This document shows positions 27,937-35,583 of a stretch of DNA of 50,296 bases, in pieces. A program made the position numbers and the translations under genes. The notes below the pieces were generated by a model that worked only from the letters and a program-made list of their open reading frames with translations, was not told where the DNA came from and searched no databases. How positions within the stretch are numbered: position 1 is the stretch's first letter; every line of letters begins with the position of its first letter. The stretch is from Caloramator proteoclasticus DSM 10124. GTDB taxonomy: Bacteria > Bacillota > Clostridia > Clostridiales > Caloramatoraceae. The DNA lies in contig NZ_FQVG01000012.1 in the NCBI RefSeq assembly GCF_900129265.1, positions 1-50,296 on the forward strand, read 5' to 3'.

Positions 27937-28602
27937 ATGAATGGAAGAAAGAAAATGGGATTATTACTAATTGTAATTGGTATCTTTCTTATTTTATCAC
28001 AATTACAGATAATCGATATAAATTTACTTATAAGACAATACTGGCCGTCCTTGATTATTATCTATGGAATTTATAAATTTATAGAATACAAGAGCATAAA
28101 TGCAACTGGGATGTCGTTTTTAGTTGTAGGTACAATACTTCAGGTTTGGAATCTTGATTTACTTCCTGGCCAGTTTAAAGAGTATATATGGCCTACAATA
28201 TTAATTGTCATTGGAATATCACTTATTTTTTCCCAAAATGTATCCCATACAAAAAAAAACAAATTTAGAGAAGACAACTTTATAGATTATGTTGCAATAT
28301 TATCATCACTCGAAACTATTAATGCTGCTAATAAATTTAAAGGTGGAAACATTACTTGCATATTAGGTGGTGCCGATGTTGATCTTACAAATTGTAAAAT
28401 AGAGGGTAGCTATGCAGAAATAACTACAACTTCTATAATGGGAGGAATAGATTTAAAGGTACCAAAAGATTGGAAGGTTGTTGTTACTGGAGTACCTATC
28501 TTAGGTGGCTGGGATAATAAAACCTTCTTTAGTCCTGAACAGGAAAAAACACTTTATGTAAGATGTTTTTCTATATTAGGTGGAGTTGAAATCAAAAATT
28601 AA
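27937..28602 (+). CDS. LiaF-like membrane protein
   Basis: This 221-residue protein has four short membrane helices in two pairs (GLLLIVIGIFLILSQLQII; YWPSLIIIYGIYKFI; a third helix near GMSFLVVGTILQVW; YIWPTILIVIGISLIFS). A soluble C-terminal half follows, rich in the LiaF-type repeat pattern CILGGADVDLTNCKI, SIMGGIDLKVP and PILGGWDNK. LiaF-like proteins control envelope-stress two-component systems or simply sit in the membrane. No LiaRS pair lies here, so it is an orphan. The ATG follows GGAGGGAGGGG. Confidence 0.8.
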   Translation: MNGRKKMGLLLIVIGIFLILSQLQIIDINLLIRQYWPSLIIIYGIYKFIEYKSINATGMSFLVVGTILQVWNLDLLPGQFKEYIWPTILIVIGISLIFSQNVSHTKKNKFREDNFIDYVAILSSLETINAANKFKGGNITCILGGADVDLTNCKIEGSYAEITTTSIMGGIDLKVPKDWKVVVTGVPILGGWDNKTFFSPEQEKTLYVRCFSILGGVEIKN

Positions 28603-28633
28603 GAAGTAGTTGGTGATTTACCCACTACTTCTT
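28601..28633. terminator. Bidirectional terminator between LiaF-like gene and sdpI
   Basis: AAGAAGTAGT and ACTACTTCTT form a 10-bp stem with a 13-nt loop that includes the end of sdpI. A T-run follows on the minus strand. The arm sequence matches the hairpin at 3269-3294. Confidence 0.75.
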
Positions 28634-29281
28634 ATTTAATTCCTTATAAACAATATAACTATAAATCATTGGTACAAAGGCACTAATTAACGTTGCAACA
28701 ATTAAAACTATGAATGCAGTTATACCACCCTTAAAGGATACAAAAATCATAATAAAACCAGACATAACCCAAAGAGGTGCTGCAAATCTATGTGTTTTAA
28801 TCCATACCCTTTCATCTGCTAACGTCCAAGGGGTTCTAATTCCAACAAAATAGTTGTGTTTTATTTTGCCCATAACGTTTCCAAACAATATAAACATTAT
28901 TGCAACGGAAATTGTCATAACAAAGTCTACTTTAACTTTAAATCCAAGAGCTGCAGATATTATAGTTAGCTGTACAATCACAAAAAAAACGTGCAGGAAA
29001 TATCTAATAATATTATAGGCTGAAGAAAACCTGACATAGTTTTCTTTTTTAGGGTCAAGATTAGGAAGGATTAAAAATAAGAAATACAGTCCTAAATTCA
29101 TTAAATTTATCATTAATACCCCAAATAGTTTGCTTGAATAGGCATCTACTTCTCCTCTTATGTTCCAATGGCTTGGAACCCTATCTGGTAGATAAGGATA
29201 TAAAATAAGGCTTATTATGAATGTAATAATTATCAAAGATAAAATGGGCCAATCCTTTTTTAATTTTTCACCTATTCTCAT
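28625..29281 (-). CDS. sdpI: SdpI-family membrane protein
   Basis: This 218-residue protein has about six membrane helices. The N-terminal DUF1648 part carries YLPDRVPSHWNIRGEVD, and the SdpI domain carries GNVMGKIKHNYFVGIRTPWTL and WIKTHRFAA. In Bacillus, SdpI gives immunity to the SdpC toxin and holds the SdpR repressor at the membrane. The start lies inside the sdpR gene (14-nt overlap). No sdpABC toxin genes are nearby, so its natural ligand is unknown. Confidence 0.88.
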   Translation of the reverse strand: MRIGEKLKKDWPILSLIIITFIISLILYPYLPDRVPSHWNIRGEVDAYSSKLFGVLMINLMNLGLYFLFLILPNLDPKKENYVRFSSAYNIIRYFLHVFFVIVQLTIISAALGFKVKVDFVMTISVAIMFILFGNVMGKIKHNYFVGIRTPWTLADERVWIKTHRFAAPLWVMSGFIMIFVSFKGGITAFIVLIVATLISAFVPMIYSYIVYKELNKK

Positions 29282-29555
29282 CTCTATTCACCCCTTCATT
29301 ATAATCTATGATTTCAAAAAACCAATTTATGAGCTCCTGGAATACTGTTGTATTTAAAGAATAATAAATATTTTGTCCCTTTCTTTCATCAGAAACCAAA
29401 TCTGCCTGCTTTAGTATGCTAAGATGATGTGAAATACTTGGTTTTGTCATATTAAAGTGTTCTGCTATCTCCCCTGCTGTTAAATCCTTTTCCTTTAGTA
29501 ACATAATTATTTTTCTTCTTGTTGGGTCTGATAAAGCTTTGAATGGCAAATTCAT
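29268..29555 (-). CDS. sdpR: ArsR-family repressor SdpR
   Basis: This 95-residue winged-helix repressor begins MNLPFKALSDPTRRKIIMLL and has a recognition helix region MTKPSISHHLSILKQADLV. It lacks the ArsR metal-binding Cys motif, as SdpR does. It is first in a two-gene operon with sdpI. The perfect palindrome at 29569-29600, just upstream of its ribosome site, is the probable autoregulatory operator. Confidence 0.88.
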   Translation of the reverse strand: MNLPFKALSDPTRRKIIMLLKEKDLTAGEIAEHFNMTKPSISHHLSILKQADLVSDERKGQNIYYSLNTTVFQELINWFFEIIDYNEGVNRDENR

Positions 29556-29568
29556 AATTCCACCTCCC

Positions 29569-29600
29569 TTAGATATTTAGACAATATTCTAAATATCTAA
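29569..29600. promoter_or_regulatory. Probable SdpR operator
   Basis: TTAGATATTTAG and CTAAATATCTAA form a perfect inverted repeat with 8 bp between the arms, immediately upstream of the sdpR ribosome site. Confidence 0.75.
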
Positions 29601-29645
29601 TATTATTATATATCATTTTTTAAACTATGTGCAAGCTGTTATAAA

Positions 29646-29672
29646 AAAAGTCGCTAATTTTAGCGACTAATT
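29646..29672 (-). terminator. Terminator of the TSCPD gene
   Basis: AGTCGCTAA and TTAGCGACT pair around a 2-4 nt loop, followed by TTTTTTT on the minus strand. The stem includes the stop region of the gene. Confidence 0.8.
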
Positions 29673-29911
29673 TTTATTATATCCTCAAGTGCCTTTGCAA
29701 ACTGATCTGGGCAGGATGTGTTTTTTGCTCCGCATCTTACTCCCTTTAATCTTTTTATAGCCTCCTCTACCTCCATACCCTCAAGAAGATTTGCAAGGCC
29801 AATTGCATTACCAGGGCATCCGCCAACAAATTCAACATTAGTAATTCTTCCATCCTTAACATCAAATAATATTTCATCAGCACATACACTACTTGGTTTA
29901 TAGCTATACAT
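29660..29911 (-). CDS. TSCPD domain protein (TIGR03905-like)
   Basis: This 83-residue protein has four conserved Cys: SSVCADEI, GGCPGNAIGL, VRCGAKNTSCPDQFA. The NTSCPDQ motif defines the TSCPD domain, which is also found at the C-terminus of B12-dependent ribonucleotide reductases, where it binds zinc. Stand-alone copies are common in clostridia with unknown role. The ATG follows GGAGGTG. It has its own promoter and terminator. Confidence 0.85.
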   Translation of the reverse strand: MYSYKPSSVCADEILFDVKDGRITNVEFVGGCPGNAIGLANLLEGMEVEEAIKRLKGVRCGAKNTSCPDQFAKALEDIIKISR

Positions 29912-29945
29912 ATTTTCACCTCCAAAATTATTGTAAGTAGTATTA

Positions 29946-29975
29946 ATTATAACAATATATTTAAGGGTAAAGCAA
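29946..29975 (-). promoter_or_regulatory. Candidate promoter of the TSCPD gene
   Basis: Minus-strand TTGCTT (29975-29970), an 18-bp spacer and TATAAT (29951-29946). Confidence 0.45.
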
Positions 29976-30052
29976 CTTTAAGCTACATTATTATCCAATA
30001 TAGTTTTAATCAAATCTGTTAATCTAATTTTAGCTTCGTCGTAAAGTCCTTT

Positions 30053-30088
30053 AAAAAAAACCTTTGGCATTTAACCAAAGGTTTTTTA
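30053..30088 (-). terminator. Terminator of the yedE-yedF-DUF3343 operon
   Basis: AAAACCTTTGG and CCAAAGGTTTT pair around a 7-nt loop, with T-runs on both sides. It lies right after the DUF3343 gene. Confidence 0.85.
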
Positions 30089-30307
30089 TGTGTTTTTTAT
30101 TATTAATTTTAATTCTTCATTATAGATACTATCTAATTCATCTATGCGAAATTTAAGTGCCTCTTCGTCAAAAACCCTTGCAGCAATTCCACAGCTTGAA
30201 CTTATTCTTCGTGGAGTTGGCATAAGCTCTACAGTTATTCCGTTTTGCTCAAGAAGCCTTTTATACATAAAAGCTGCTGATTGAGTATGAAAGGTTACAA
30301 TATACAT
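30086..30307 (-). CDS. DUF3343 putative Se/S carrier-like protein
   Basis: This 73-residue protein has the pattern VTFHTQSAAFMYKRLLEQNGI, PTPRRISSSCGIAARV and a C-terminal helix. The single Cys in SSSCG is the proposed carrier residue of the DUF3343 (Se/S carrier) family. It starts 4 nt after yedF and is the last gene of the selenium-type operon. Its chemistry has not been shown here and is family inference. Confidence 0.8.
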   Translation of the reverse strand: MYIVTFHTQSAAFMYKRLLEQNGITVELMPTPRRISSSCGIAARVFDEEALKFRIDELDSIYNEELKLIIKNT

Positions 30308-30311
30308 AAAA

Positions 30312-30527
30312 TCACTCTTTTCTAATCTCTATTAATATATCTTGACCATTTTCCTTAACATTTACTTTATATCCTAAGTTGGTTGCAAATCTTTTTATAT
30401 TTTCCCTTGCAGTTATATTATCAACTAAAACATCAACCCCATCTTTGTATAATGTTAGTGCCTTCTTAGTCAATAAAACTGGTTCTGGGCACGATCTTCC
30501 TCTTGCATCAACCAAATTAGCCTTCAA
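30312..30527 (-). CDS. yedF: TusA/YedF-like sulfurtransferase-family protein
   Basis: This 71-residue SirA/TusA-fold protein contains the defining CPxP motif in RGRSCPEPVLLTKKAL near residue 13. Compared with the longer YedF of selenium-using clostridia it has only the TusA-like part; the C-terminal DsrE-like part is absent. It overlaps the end of yedE by 11 nt. Together with YedE and DUF3343 it forms a set that co-occurs with selenium metabolism in anaerobes. Confidence 0.82.
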   Translation of the reverse strand: MKANLVDARGRSCPEPVLLTKKALTLYKDGVDVLVDNITARENIKRFATNLGYKVNVKENGQDILIEIRKE

Positions 30528-31602
30528 TGTTTACATCCCCCTTCACTTTAAAATCAACACTTCTTTCTATATTGAAATATCCAATTAAAGCTACTACTAT
30601 AAATCCAATTATAACAGCAATTTTACCATTTACTGTTGGGCCTTGTGCACTGGATGCAAGTTTGAAATTATGTGCAAAGGCAGCTCCAACTGCCATACCT
30701 AATATAGTTATTACAGAATCTATGTTCCCCTCTCCTGCTAATATTATTTGTCTCATAGGACATCCACCAAGTAGAACTGAACCAAATCCTGCAAGGGCCA
30801 TACCCAAAAAGTTCCACAATCCATCAGTATGTGCAACAGGTTGACCTACAAACCCTAATTTGAAAAATCCAAAGGCAATATTCCCTAAAAGTGCTGCAAC
30901 AAATATTGCTAAAAATCCTGATATTAAATACCAATCTTTAAACAAAATTAAATCTCTAATTCCACCTACCATACATAGCCTTGTTCTTTGTGCATACGCA
31001 CCAACAATTAAACCAACAACAAGTGCTAATAAAATTGGTGCATGTTGTGAACCTGGTCCCTTTTGACTAAAGATTAAAACCGCTGAACCTGAAATCAGTA
31101 ATACAAGTAACACTATATTTATTACTGGGAATATAAAACCTTCTACCTTATTTAGATTATACGTTCTTTTTAATGTAAATCCCTTATTTAAAAATATTAT
31201 TCCTAAGCCTATTCCTGCTGCAAACCCTATAATTCCAAATAAAGCATTTAAGTCTCCTCCGGCAAGTCTTAAAACCATTCTTAGCGGACAACCTAAGAAC
31301 ATTAGTGCTCCAACCATAACTATAAATCCTAATACAAATCTTGTAAGAGGTGATGAGCCTCCTCTTGATTGAAACTCCTTTTTACCATAGGACATAAGAA
31401 ATGCACCAAGTACTATACCTATTATTTCAGGTCGAACATATTTAACAACCTCTGCCCTATGTAACCCAAGTCCTCCCACTGTATCTCTTATAAAGCAGGC
31501 AATACAAATACCCATATTAACAGGGTTTCCATACTTTACAAGAAGAACTGACAATAAACCTACTATTAAGCCATTAATAATAATTGATTTTTTTGATCCC
31601 AT
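30517..31602 (-). CDS. yedE: YedE family transporter (putative selenium/sulfur compound importer)
   Basis: This 361-residue membrane protein has about nine to ten helices in two YeeE/YedE repeats. Conserved Cys positions are IACFIRDT, FLGCPLRMV, RTRLCMVGG and LGGCPMRQI. The C-terminal pattern matches the selenium-metabolism YedE (FdhT) group rather than plain thiosulfate YeeE, but I cannot score that here. The start at 31602 follows AGGGGGAT. It is the first gene of yedE-yedF-DUF3343. No selD or selA lies in the window. Confidence 0.8.
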   Translation of the reverse strand: MGSKKSIIINGLIVGLLSVLLVKYGNPVNMGICIACFIRDTVGGLGLHRAEVVKYVRPEIIGIVLGAFLMSYGKKEFQSRGGSSPLTRFVLGFIVMVGALMFLGCPLRMVLRLAGGDLNALFGIIGFAAGIGLGIIFLNKGFTLKRTYNLNKVEGFIFPVINIVLLVLLISGSAVLIFSQKGPGSQHAPILLALVVGLIVGAYAQRTRLCMVGGIRDLILFKDWYLISGFLAIFVAALLGNIAFGFFKLGFVGQPVAHTDGLWNFLGMALAGFGSVLLGGCPMRQIILAGEGNIDSVITILGMAVGAAFAHNFKLASSAQGPTVNGKIAVIIGFIVVALIGYFNIERSVDFKVKGDVNIEG

Positions 31603-31987
31603 ACTAATCCCCCTTTTTTTGAATTTTCTAATTTCAGTATAATTTATTTCTACACAACTTGTTAAATAGATAATTTTTATAAATAACTATTTTTGATTAA
31701 ATTTACCTATAAATGTAAAGTGCTGTAGAGCGTTAATACATTTATACTCTACAGCACATATTTTCTATCTGTTCTACATCTTTAACTTTTCATTGTAAAC
31801 TACCTAAGCTATATAAAGTAATGCTAATCAAACTGCAATTCAAGTAGGCTAATCACAATTAAAATGGATTAGTCGCCTGCACTACAAATTAAATGGGTAA
31901 TTTTGAGCCAGATTCGTCAGCATTTACTAAAGTTAAGCAACTTCTGTCATAAGTGTGGGCTGATTTTTTTACATATAATAAAAAATG
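31603..31987. other. 385-bp intergenic region without a gene
   Basis: This gap lies between the 3' end of nfnB and the 5' end of yedE. A weak yedE promoter (TTAACA, 18 bp, TATACT on the minus strand) lies near 31640-31670. The hairpin GTGCTGTAGAG/CTCTACAGCAC (31720-31757, 16-nt loop) could be a late terminator of nfn. The stretch 31800-31970 has an imperfect inverted pair GGCTAATC/GATTAGTCGCC and no open frame. Its origin is unknown; a mobile-element remnant is possible. Confidence 0.5.
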
Positions 31988-33370
31988 TCACATTTCACCT
32001 GGGTGGCACTTTTTGTGTATTGCGTAGGCGGCTTTTTTGCCTGCCTCCATTGCAAGTATAACAGTTGCCGCTCCAGTTACAGCATCTCCACCGGCATATA
32101 CTCCCTCCATTGTTGTTTCTCCTGTTTCCTCTTCAACTATTATGCATTTTCTGTTGTTTATCTTTATTTCATTTGTTGTATAGGTAATTATAGGGTTAGG
32201 CACTGTTCCTATTGCCATAATTACTGTATCAAACTCTTCAGTATAATCTGAGCCCTCAATTTCAACAGGTGTTCTACGTCCAGTTTCATCAGCATCCTTT
32301 AGTTCCATTTTTCTAAGAACCATCCCCTTTACCCAGCCTTTATCATCTTTTAGTATCTCAACTGGATTTGTTAAAATATCAAATATTACCCCTTCTTCCT
32401 TTGCGTGATGTATTTCTTCTAATCTTGCTGGCATTTCCTCTTCTGTTCTTCTATATACAATGTGAACCTCTGCACCAAGCCTTACTGCTGTTCTTGCGGC
32501 ATCCATTGCAACATTTCCTCCACCTACAACAGCTACTTTTTTGCCTATCTTTAAAGGCGTATCATATTCATCTAAAAAGGCTCTCATTAGATTTGCCCTT
32601 GTTAAAAATTCATTTGCAGAAAAAACACCGTTTGCATTTTCACCCTTTATTCCCATAAACTTTGGGAGTCCAGCTCCTGTTCCTATAAATATAGCATCGT
32701 ATCCCATTTCATCCATAAGTTGATTTATTGTTACTGTCCTTCCAACTATTACATTAGTTTTTATTTGAACACCTAATTTAATTAGATTCTCTATTTCTCT
32801 TTTTACAATCTTCTCCTTAGGAAGCCTAAATTCCGGAATTCCGTAAACCAAAACACCTCCAGCTTCGTGAAGTGCCTCGTATATAGTAACTTGATATCCT
32901 AAGGTTGCAAGGGTTGATGCACAGGATAATCCTGCTGGTCCACTTCCAACGACAGCAACCTTTTTACCATTCATAGGTTTTCTTTTTACCACATCTAAAT
33001 TATTCTCTAATACATAATCTCCAACAAACCTTTCCAGTTTTCCTATTGCAACTGCTTGTCCCTTGTTTTTAAGAACACACCCACCTTCGCACTGAATTTC
33101 CTGTGGGCATACTCTGCCACAAATGGAAGGGAGGTTGTTATACATAAATATAACCTCTGCTGCCTCTTTAAACTCTCCCTTTTTAATGTGATCGATAAAC
33201 TTTGGTATATCAATTCCAACAGGACATTTTTTTACACAATTAGCACTTTTACAGTTTAAACACCTTGAGGCCTCCTTTATTGCCTCCTCTTCACTATAAC
33301 CTAAGCACACTTCATTAAAGCTTTTTATTCTCTCCTTTGCATCTAATTCTCTAACTGGAACTCTTTCCAT
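31988..33370 (-). CDS. nfnB: NADPH-dependent ferredoxin oxidoreductase, large subunit (NfnB)
   Basis: This 460-residue flavoprotein has N-terminal Cys clusters CLNCKSANCVKKCP and CGRVCPQEIQCEGGC for two [4Fe-4S] centres. It also has an FAD site VVGSGPAGLSCASTLATLGY and an NADPH site VVGGGNVAMDAARTAVRLGA. This domain order is shared with GltD. The adjacent nfnA gene makes NfnAB, the electron-bifurcating NADH-dependent ferredoxin:NADP oxidoreductase, much more likely than glutamate synthase, and no gltB is present. The start at 33370 follows GGAGG; the frame stays open to 33385, which lies before that site. It follows nfnA by 14 nt. Confidence 0.88.
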   Translation of the reverse strand: MERVPVRELDAKERIKSFNEVCLGYSEEEAIKEASRCLNCKSANCVKKCPVGIDIPKFIDHIKKGEFKEAAEVIFMYNNLPSICGRVCPQEIQCEGGCVLKNKGQAVAIGKLERFVGDYVLENNLDVVKRKPMNGKKVAVVGSGPAGLSCASTLATLGYQVTIYEALHEAGGVLVYGIPEFRLPKEKIVKREIENLIKLGVQIKTNVIVGRTVTINQLMDEMGYDAIFIGTGAGLPKFMGIKGENANGVFSANEFLTRANLMRAFLDEYDTPLKIGKKVAVVGGGNVAMDAARTAVRLGAEVHIVYRRTEEEMPARLEEIHHAKEEGVIFDILTNPVEILKDDKGWVKGMVLRKMELKDADETGRRTPVEIEGSDYTEEFDTVIMAIGTVPNPIITYTTNEIKINNRKCIIVEEETGETTMEGVYAGGDAVTGAATVILAMEAGKKAAYAIHKKCHPGEM

Positions 33371-33384
33371 AGATAAAACCTCCA

Positions 33385-34239
33385 TTAAAAACAGCTACAT
33401 TCTCTACTATGATGTAATCTTCTTACTTCCTCATCCTTAAACATATTCTGCCTATTTATTGCTTCATCAAAATCTACTAAATGTCCATCAAATTCTGGCC
33501 CATCTGTACACGTAAATTTAGTTTCACCTCCAACTGTTACTCTGCAGGCACCACACATACCTGTTCCATCAACCATTATTGAGTTTAAACTTACTGTAGT
33601 TTTTATATTATATTCCTTTGTAAGAAGACATACAAATTTCATCATAATCATTGGGCCAATTGCTACAACCTCATCATAACTATTACCTTCATCAAATAGC
33701 TTTTTCATAAAATCAGTAACTCTCCCTTTAAAACCTAAGCTTCCATCATCAGTACATATATATAATCTACATCCTAATGCTTCTATTTCATCCTTTAATA
33801 TCACTAAATCTTTATTTCTTGTACCTATAACTACATCACAGTCTATTCCCTTTTCTCTTAAGTACTTAACCTGGGGATACACTGGTGCTGTACCTACTCC
33901 CCCTGCTACAAAAAGAAACTTTTTCTTCTTAAGCTCATCAGTATTTAAACTAACAAATTCAGATGGGTTTCCAAGAGGCCCTGCGAAATCTAATAAAAAC
34001 TCTCCTTCGCTTAATTTTGACATTTTCTTTGTAGAAGCACCAACTACCTGAAAGACTATTGTAACTGTGCCTAAATCCTTATCATAATCACATATTGTAA
34101 GAGGAATTCTTTCTCCCTTTTCATCTATTCTAACAATAACAAACTGACCAGGTTTTGCAGACTTTGCAACCATTGGTGCCTTTACTTCAAACATTATTAT
34201 ATTTTCTGCCAAAGTCTTCTTCTTTAAAATCTTATACAT
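33385..34239 (-). CDS. nfnA: Ferredoxin-NADP+ reductase small subunit (NfnA)
   Basis: This 284-residue FAD/NAD(H) reductase has PGQFVIVR and the FAD loop near residue 45, GGVGTAPVYPQVKYL for NAD binding near 110 and a C-terminal [2Fe-2S] cluster motif MCGACRVTVGGETKFTCTDG. Sulfide dehydrogenase/PyrK-like subunits share this fold, but pairing with NfnB defines NfnA. The start at 34239 follows GGGGGT. With NfnB it balances NADH, NADPH and reduced ferredoxin in fermentation. Confidence 0.88.
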   Translation of the reverse strand: MYKILKKKTLAENIIMFEVKAPMVAKSAKPGQFVIVRIDEKGERIPLTICDYDKDLGTVTIVFQVVGASTKKMSKLSEGEFLLDFAGPLGNPSEFVSLNTDELKKKKFLFVAGGVGTAPVYPQVKYLREKGIDCDVVIGTRNKDLVILKDEIEALGCRLYICTDDGSLGFKGRVTDFMKKLFDEGNSYDEVVAIGPMIMMKFVCLLTKEYNIKTTVSLNSIMVDGTGMCGACRVTVGGETKFTCTDGPEFDGHLVDFDEAINRQNMFKDEEVRRLHHSRECSCF

Positions 34240-34307
34240 ATATATACCCCCAATTAAATACAATGTTATTTGTATCAAACTCTTTTTGGCTAAAGACATT
34301 TAATTAT

Positions 34308-34370
34308 ATATTATTGGATTAAAAGCTTAAAATCAAGTTTTGCAGGGGAAATATCCTTTGATTATCAAAG
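34308..34370 (-). promoter_or_regulatory. nfnAB promoter with upstream palindrome
   Basis: Minus-strand TTGATT (34336-34331), a 17-bp spacer and TAATAT (34313-34308). A palindrome CTTTGATTATCAAAG (34356-34370) lies about 20 bp upstream of the -35 and could bind an activator. It is not the classical Rex or Fnr spacing. Confidence 0.45.
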
Positions 34371-34432
34371 TATTTTTTATTCTTATTTATTTATTCACAA
34401 TTTTTTGAGGCTAATCATTTAAAAATTGAAGG

Positions 34433-34454
34433 TAGTAATTAAGTTACCTAACCC
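34433..34454. repeat. Left flanking repeat of palindromic element C
   Basis: This segment, which overlaps the weak GGTA/TACC hairpin at 34431-34448, aligns with 34738-34759 (GTAGGTA/TACCTAC hairpin) at about 18 of 23 columns with two single-base gaps. The pair exactly brackets the element. Confidence 0.5.
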
Positions 34455-34737
34455 AGATTGTTGATAAACTCACTTGTTAGCTAAAGTATGAAAAAGCCCC
34501 ATGAAAGGATTTCAATAGGCTCTTTCATAAGCTTTAGCAATTCTTGATTTTCGACTTTGAAAAAGTCCGTAATTCGGCACAGGACGTGCCGAGCCGAGCG
34601 GCCATCAGGACGATGGCATCGCGAGGGTAGGACTTTTTCAAACAAAGAAAAGCTTAGAATTGCTTAGAGAAATGAACGAATGCCCAAGAAATCCTTCATA
34701 GGGCTAATCAGTATATAACTTTTTCAACAGCCTGATG
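34455..34737 (+). repeat. Palindromic intergenic element, copy C (283 bp, with GC-rich insert)
   Basis: Its ends are AGATTGTTGATAAA and CAACAGCCTGATG. The arms AGCCCCATGAAAGGATTT and AAATCCTTCATAGGGCT and the inner arms AGCAATTCTTG and AGAATTGCTT match copies A and D. At the apex, where copy A reads TTTTTCAAACAAAG, an 81-bp GC-rich unit (34559-34639) is present. It lies between the nfnAB promoter region and the end of aroE. Confidence 0.8.
34559..34639 (+). repeat. GC-rich double-hairpin insert within element C
   Basis: The unit is bounded by inverted repeats GAAAAAGTCC and GGACTTTTTC. Hairpin 1 is CGGCAC-AGGAC-GTGCCG (34575-34591) and hairpin 2 is GCCATC-AGGAC-GATGGC (34601-34617); both loops are the same pentamer. 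The core is identical to the copy at 40839-40918 and far richer in G and C than the surrounding DNA. Confidence 0.85.
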
Positions 34738-34759
34738 TAGGTACTTAGGATACCTACCC
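34738..34759 (-). terminator. Hairpin after aroE; right flank of palindromic element C
   Basis: GTAGGTA and TACCTAC pair around 6 nt, just after the stop of aroE on the minus strand. The T-run is poor, so termination may rely on the adjacent element. Confidence 0.4.
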
Positions 34760-34764
34760 TAACT

Positions 34765-35583
34765 TTAAAATTCTTTATGCAAAACCTCAAATACCTCCCT
34801 AATAACCTCATCACCTACACTCACCCTATTCCATATCTCCTCTGATTTTACAGCCTGTGCTACAAGCATATATAGACCATTTACAGCCTTAAGTCCTATT
34901 TCTTCTGCCTTTTTTAAAAATAATGTTTTAGTTGGGTTATAAATTAAGTCAATTGCTACACTATAATTTTGAAGAATGTCTTTATCAACAGGTGAAGAAT
35001 CAATATTAGGGTACATTCCAACAGGTGTACAGTTTATTATGTAATCAAAATTACGAAGATGTTTTAGTTCGCTATAATCTATACATTTTATTCCTTTAAA
35101 TCTATCCTCTACCCTTATCTTATCTCTACTTACTAAAACTACTTCGCCTATTTCATTATCTAAAAGGCTGTGGATTACTGCCTTTGAGGCTCCTCCACTT
35201 CCTAATACTACAGCCCCTTTATTCTTTATATCTATATTATAAACATCAAGCATAGCCTTAAAGCCATAGTAGTCTGTATTGTATCCTACCATCAAATTAT
35301 CCTTAAAATCTATTGTATTAATCGCCCCTATCTTTTTAGCCTCCTCCGATACCTCATCTAAAAGCTCCACTACTTCGACTTTATAGGGGATTGTAACATT
35401 TAGACCTTTTACTTTATATTTTAGTTCATTTATTTTTTCCCTTAATCTGCCTCTTTCTACTTCAAACAAAACATATTCACCGTCAATATTTATCCTTTTT
35501 AATATTTCATTATGAATAATAGGAGAGTAACTATGGGAAAGTTTCTCTCCTATTAAACCATATACTTTTTTTAAGTCATCCAT
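34765..35583 (-). CDS. aroE: Shikimate 5-dehydrogenase
   Basis: This 272-residue enzyme reduces 3-dehydroshikimate to shikimate with NADPH. Substrate residues are in SHSYSPIIHN near 17 and LNVTIPYK with catalytic Lys near 65; GAINTI, NTDYYGF and the NADP loop VLGSGGASKAV near 130 follow. The C-terminal GLYMLVAQAVKSEEIW matches the family. It overlaps aroC by 13 nt and is the last gene of the long minus-strand operon. Confidence 0.93.
   Translation of the reverse strand: MDDLKKVYGLIGEKLSHSYSPIIHNEILKRINIDGEYVLFEVERGRLREKINELKYKVKGLNVTIPYKVEVVELLDEVSEEAKKIGAINTIDFKDNLMVGYNTDYYGFKAMLDVYNIDIKNKGAVVLGSGGASKAVIHSLLDNEIGEVVLVSRDKIRVEDRFKGIKCIDYSELKHLRNFDYIINCTPVGMYPNIDSSPVDKDILQNYSVAIDLIYNPTKTLFLKKAEEIGLKAVNGLYMLVAQAVKSEEIWNRVSVGDEVIREVFEVLHKEF

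Noticed and set aside
34353-34370. Possible Fnr or Rex site upstream of nfnAB
   Set aside because: TTGAT/ATCAA are present but separated by one base instead of four, and the Rex TTGTTA core is absent. It is kept only as a generic palindrome.
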